Source: Eulemur rufifrons
Lineage: Eukaryota > Chordata > Mammalia > Primates > Lemuridae
Assembly (NCBI RefSeq): GCF_041146395.1
Contig: NC_090989.1
Coordinates: forward strand, 218,520,843 to 218,584,842
Direction: 5' to 3'
DNA length: 64,000 nucleotides
Every line of letters begins with the position of its first letter. Position 1 is the stretch's first letter. A model generated the notes under the pieces. The model did not search any database. It saw only the letters and a list, made by a program, of their open reading frames with translations, and was not told where the DNA came from. Below are positions 60,505 through 64,000 of this stretch, piece by piece. The position numbers and the translations under genes are program-made.

Positions 60505-61545
60505 CACCATAAGAGCCAGCATTTACACTCCTACACATTTATTCCAGAGAAATGATAGTTATGTTTATAAGGAAATGTGTACATCAATGAGGCTTTATCT
60601 ATAATGGTCCCAAATTTAAATCTTGTTTTAAAATGTAGATTTTATTATTATTCAAGTATGATGAGGCCAACAGAACAGGAGATGACTGCCATTCAAAAGA
60701 CAGTTTTGTTATTCACAGTTCCGAGGGGAGTGGCACAACATGCCTCACAGGGCCACATGGGGAAGCACTAATGTTAATCAGGAGGCAGAGGGAGTGGGAG
60801 GAAAATATGGGCAAGAAACTTTATTGTGATTTCCACAGGAAGGAGTGAACGAGGTAGGGCGAGCACATTTAGGATTGGCTACTTGGAATAATTTCAGCAG
60901 ACTGTGGGGTGGAGGCGTTGTCTGGTACCTGGCCCTGGGTGATTAGGGTAGAAGAATATTGGCTTGGAGGGTAAAAGTCTAATAATGGAGGTGTGTTGCA
61001 GGGTGTGGGCTCCAGATTGGTAATTTGCATACGAAAGGTGTACTTGAAAGTGAGTTACTTACTTTGGAAATTGGCTAGTCTTGGGGGCTAGGGGCCAGTT
61101 TCCCCAGGATCAGTAAAGCCCCAGGTGTCAAAACATCATGATAAAAAGACAAACTTAATACAAACTCAGATGCTTAACGAAACTGTGATACATCTATACT
61201 GCAGAATTCTATTAATAGTCATCACTAAAAAGGAATGAACTATTGATATATGCAACAATTGGATGAATCTTGGCACATGGGACGGGGTGAGGGTGGTGGT
61301 GATGGTGACAGTCTGTGTGGCAGTTAAAGGGCAGCAGGTGGAATCCTCAGGTCCCTGGGATTGCTCTGCACCTTGGCTGGATCAGTGCCAATATCCTGGT
61401 GGTAACGTTGAACTGCAGTTTTATAAGATGTTACTATTGTGGGAAACTGGGTAACAGCTACATAGAATCTCTCTGTATTGTTTCTTACAACTGCAGGTAG
61501 ATCTATAATGATCCCAAAATAAGAAATATACTTTAAAAAGAAAAC
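60505..61545 (+). mobile_element. L1M 3' end, sense, interrupted by an LTR
   Basis: 60530-60622 ('ttccagagaaatgatagttatg', 'atctataatggtccc') is the end of L1M ORF2. The element resumes after the LTR at 61139 with 'actgtgatacatctatactgc', 'gaatgaactattgatatatgc' and an L1M 3' UTR ('ttgctctgcaccttgg', 'gatgttactattgtgggaaactggg', 'tctctctgtattgtttcttac') ending near 'cccaaaataagaaat' at about 61530. All frames decayed. Confidence 0.8.
60659..61138 (-). mobile_element. Probable solo LTR inserted in L1M, antisense
   Basis: A 480-bp block starts TGATGAGGCC and ends AAACATCA on the plus strand, a short TGATG..CATCA inverted end. 'ctttattgtg' at 60820-60829 gives AATAAAG on the minus strand, a polyadenylation signal supporting antisense orientation. 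It interrupts an otherwise continuous L1M 3' end. No convincing target duplication is seen, and the LTR family is not named. Confidence 0.6.
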
Positions 61546-61599
61546 TGTTTGAGGTTATAAAATATTATTTTTAATATTATTTGCTTTATGATGCTAGCA

Positions 61600-61770
61600 C
61601 ATTTTTATTGAATACCTTACCATAGATTGATTCATTAATTCCAATTTTAATTTAGAAAATATTTACTGATGTTTATAACATGTAAGATCTCGTAGATTAG
61701 GGCTATAAAGACAGGACTCCTGCTCTCACATAATTCTAATACAAAGAAGAAAATGCTAAGTTTACTAATA
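61600..61770 (-). mobile_element. Probable L2 3'-end fragment, antisense
   Basis: 'atatttactgatgtttataac', 'gggctataaagacaggactcctgctctcacata' (about 61701-61733) and 'attctaatacaaag' resemble the antisense L2 3' end. Confidence 0.5.
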
Positions 61771-61779
61771 CAAAGCATA

Positions 61780-61980
61780 ATAGAGTAGTTATTAAGAAGG
61801 TTTGAAGCCAGGAAGATTCATGTTTAATCTCCTCAATTCCTAACTATATTTTCTTGAATAAATTAACCTTTTTATTTCTGTTGCTTAATCTATAAAACGG
61901 TAATGAAAATAATTTCTTATTTTTGTGTGGTTTTGAAGTTTAAATGAGATAATATATTACTTTAATATTTTAATAAATAT
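61780..61980 (+). mobile_element. MIR SINE, sense
   Basis: 'ggtttgaagccaggaagattcatg' near 61799, 'ttcttgaataaattaaccttttt' and 'cttaatctataaaacggtaatg' with 'gaagtttaaatgagataatata' follow MIR in sense from box B region to its 3' part. Confidence 0.85.
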
Positions 61981-62371
61981 CCACTGGACACCTGTCACTT
62001 GGCTCTGTACCAGATATTGAGGATCCAACAGTAGGTAGGACACCTGCAGCTTCAAGGTGTCCTTTATTAAAAGGATTTGGTCTGTAAAATTTGGATTCAG
62101 TCAAAAGATCGCACTCAAGGATCCAGAATGCCACATGTGGCCCAAGGCCACAGGTTCCCCACCCCACTCACAAGACTATTGTGAGTCTTTGAGCACTCAG
62201 AGAAACTTGCTAAGAAGTTGAATGCTTTCACTTCAAAGTTGTCAACTTTTCCCTTGGTCCCTTAACAAACAACTATACAGCTCTATTTTGAGATAAGTGA
62301 AAACACCTAATGTTTGCTGTTGCATATGCTGTATAATGTTTTTTCTCTCTATGTCTAAAAATGTGTTTGCA
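61981..62371. other. Unassigned sequence; 61985-62060 may be L2-derived
   Basis: 'ctctgtaccagatattgaggatccaacag' around 62002-62030 resembles the antisense L2 end ('gtgccaggcactgtt..ggggatacag'). The rest is unrecognised. Confidence 0.35.
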
Positions 62372-62487
62372 GGCCAAGTGCATACCTATAGATTCAGCTA
62401 CTTGGTAGACTAAGGCAGGAGGATTGCGTGAGCCCAGGAGTTTGAGGCCAGCCTGGACAAAATAGCAAGATCCTTGTCTCAAAAAAA
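62372..62487 (+). mobile_element. Alu-monomer-like SINE (FLAM type)
   Basis: 'cagctacttggtagactaaggcaggaggattgcgtgagcccaggagtttgaggccagcctgg' spans about 62395-62456 and is a single 7SL-derived arm, followed by 'tccttgtctc' and a short A-tail. No second arm is present, so it is a fossil monomer older than the dimeric Alus. A target duplication is not clear. Confidence 0.85.
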
Positions 62488-64000
62488 TATGTATAAACTG
62501 AAGTGTATATTTCCCTTATAATTTCATTAATGCTTTATCTTCATGTATGTTTGATTTTTTAAGTTTCAATGGGCAGCAGATCCTATGTAATCACCTACTT
62601 AGCAAGCGATCAATATGTAATAGCATTAAAAAGACAGGAAGGGATATCTAAAATATTGTATGGGGTTGGAGATGGCTTCTCTTAACAGAAGCTTTTTGGA
62701 GGGAGCGGCATTTTAGCTTGACCTTGAAAGAATCGATAACATTCTAAGCATAACTCAGGTCACATCTAAATGAAGAAATTTTGCACACATCATGTCCTTA
62801 AAATAAAGGGCTTTATATAGTAAAACAAAATTGAGTAGCATTCGTCATACTTGCACTTGTGTTTACCTATAAATGAACTCTAAAAATCTGCCATGCAATG
62901 TTGACTGCTGAGGCTAGGAGCTAATAATCATACATTCAGCTGGGTCGAGTTCTCTGTTTTTGATCTGAATAAACTGAAGGAATACAATAATTTTCTCTAA
63001 GCCTGTTGTGTGAAGTATCTTACTGCTCAGTGATAATGTGGTGGCCTTTAAGGTCGTGGCTGCAATCACTTAACCCCGTCACTCTTTTACTCAATGTTGC
63101 CCAGAAAGCAGCAGTTCAAACAATCAGTGTCTAGATTTTCCCTTTTCAAGATTTGAGACTGATTGTACCTTTACTCTGAAGAAATGTTTGTAGCTGTTAA
63201 TTCGATAAAAGACAAACTCAAATTTTGTGTAAAGAATTATGCAAAATGATTGAAAGGAGTTTTAATGGTTAGAGCTGGAAGGTAACTATACAGTATTTTT
63301 TGAGAAGATGAATGCTCTTCTTATTAGCTTACTAGTTAACGTTACCTGGCATTTGAATTCTTCCTTGTGCAGAACACAAACATGTTTTAGTAGGAGTTCT
63401 ACAAATTTATTTCCCTAAACTCTTTAGTTTCTTCTTATATATCATTTATATTTATAGACTATCCTCTTTTGTCTATCCAAGGCTATAATGCAGTTTATAG
63501 CTATTTGAAAAACCGGAGCTGCTCTTACGATTCTCAACATACTAGATACAAAAAAGAAACATGTTAGAGAAAATTCAGGAACCTAGAGGGAGAAAAGGAT
63601 TGGAAGATTTGACAATAGGTGAATTCACCTGAAGGGCTGACCACCTCCCAATTGAACAGCTTAATTACCAAGTGTGCATGTAGCTGGGCTTCCGGAGTTT
63701 CTGATAAAGTTGATGAGAAATGATTATCCTTAGCTTAGCTGTAGTACAAAAGTCTATTAGATATCAGATGCAAAACATGAAAATCCTTTGAATCCACCAT
63801 TTTTTTCTCACTTGACATATAATTTGCTTGAGTCTTTTTTTTTTTTTTAATTAGACTTCTACTCCAAGAAAAGTTTCTTCTTGGAAAACATTTTTGGTAA
63901 CAGTTTTTGTCTCTTCGGGAAGAGGTAATGTGATGGTTTTTTTTTTTTTATTCAATCAGTCACTTAAAAATAGAAGGTGAATGTCTGTTTTCTTAACAGA
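62488..64000. other. Unassigned, mostly unique sequence to the window end
   Basis: No repeat family or gene is recognised. 63000-63240 is repeat-free and moderately GC. T-runs at 63836-63848 and 63938-63950 are the only simple features. Confidence 0.4.

Overview
This is vertebrate nuclear DNA, almost certainly from a strepsirrhine primate (lemur, loris or galago). Two dimeric Alu elements carry the strepsirrhine-type middle linker (..AGCTGGACAACTAAAAATATATAG..). Three young L1 copies carry the 3' UTR block typical of lemur and galago L1s (..GCGCACTGT..GGGGAATGG/GGGGGATGA..CACACTTG..). Older layers (MIR, L2, L3/CR1, MER5A, MER20, MLT1, L1M) are those expected in any placental mammal. The window is AT-rich and CpG-poor. 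I see no host protein-coding gene, rRNA, tRNA, CRISPR array or operon, so it reads as intergenic or deep intronic sequence.

Layout: 1-1.7 kb is an ancient L1/HAL1-type fossil. 4.7-8.6 kb holds MIRs and an antisense L3/CR1 relic. 11.1-11.5 kb is a full Alu with a perfect 14-bp duplication. 12.6-17.9 kb is an L1M graveyard (one sense, one antisense) with an 81-bp mariner-type MITE. 20.7-23.1 kb is an ERV1-like solo LTR followed by antisense L1M. 23.3-30.1 kb is mostly unique with a hAT relic, an MLT1 LTR and an exon-like island. 31.0-31.4 kb is a 5'-truncated young L1. 32.6-34.1 kb is a long L2 relic. 34.45-38.88 kb is a MaLR-type solo LTR split by a 4-kb L1 with a 5' inversion. 38.9-45.2 kb is mostly unique. 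45.2-48.9 kb has antisense L1M, a MER20 split by a MaLR-type LTR, and a second 5'-inverted young L1. 50.8-54.2 kb has MIR, a hAT relic and MER5A. 55.1-56.2 kb is antisense L1M. 57.9-61.5 kb is sense L1M interrupted by an Alu and, separately, by an LTR. 62.4 kb is an Alu-monomer (FLAM-like) SINE.

The elements do not form a pathway; the informative content is the insertion history. Several nested insertions have readable target-site duplications and give a relative order: MER20 before the MaLR LTR at 47 kb; MaLR LTR before the inverted L1 at 34-38 kb; L1M before Alu at 58.7 kb; L1M before LTR at 60.7 kb. No new biological system is evident. The best leads are the two inverted L1s, the mariner MITE, the solo LTR and one exon-like island. 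Repeat family names come from memory of consensus features, so subfamily labels and fossil borders are approximate.
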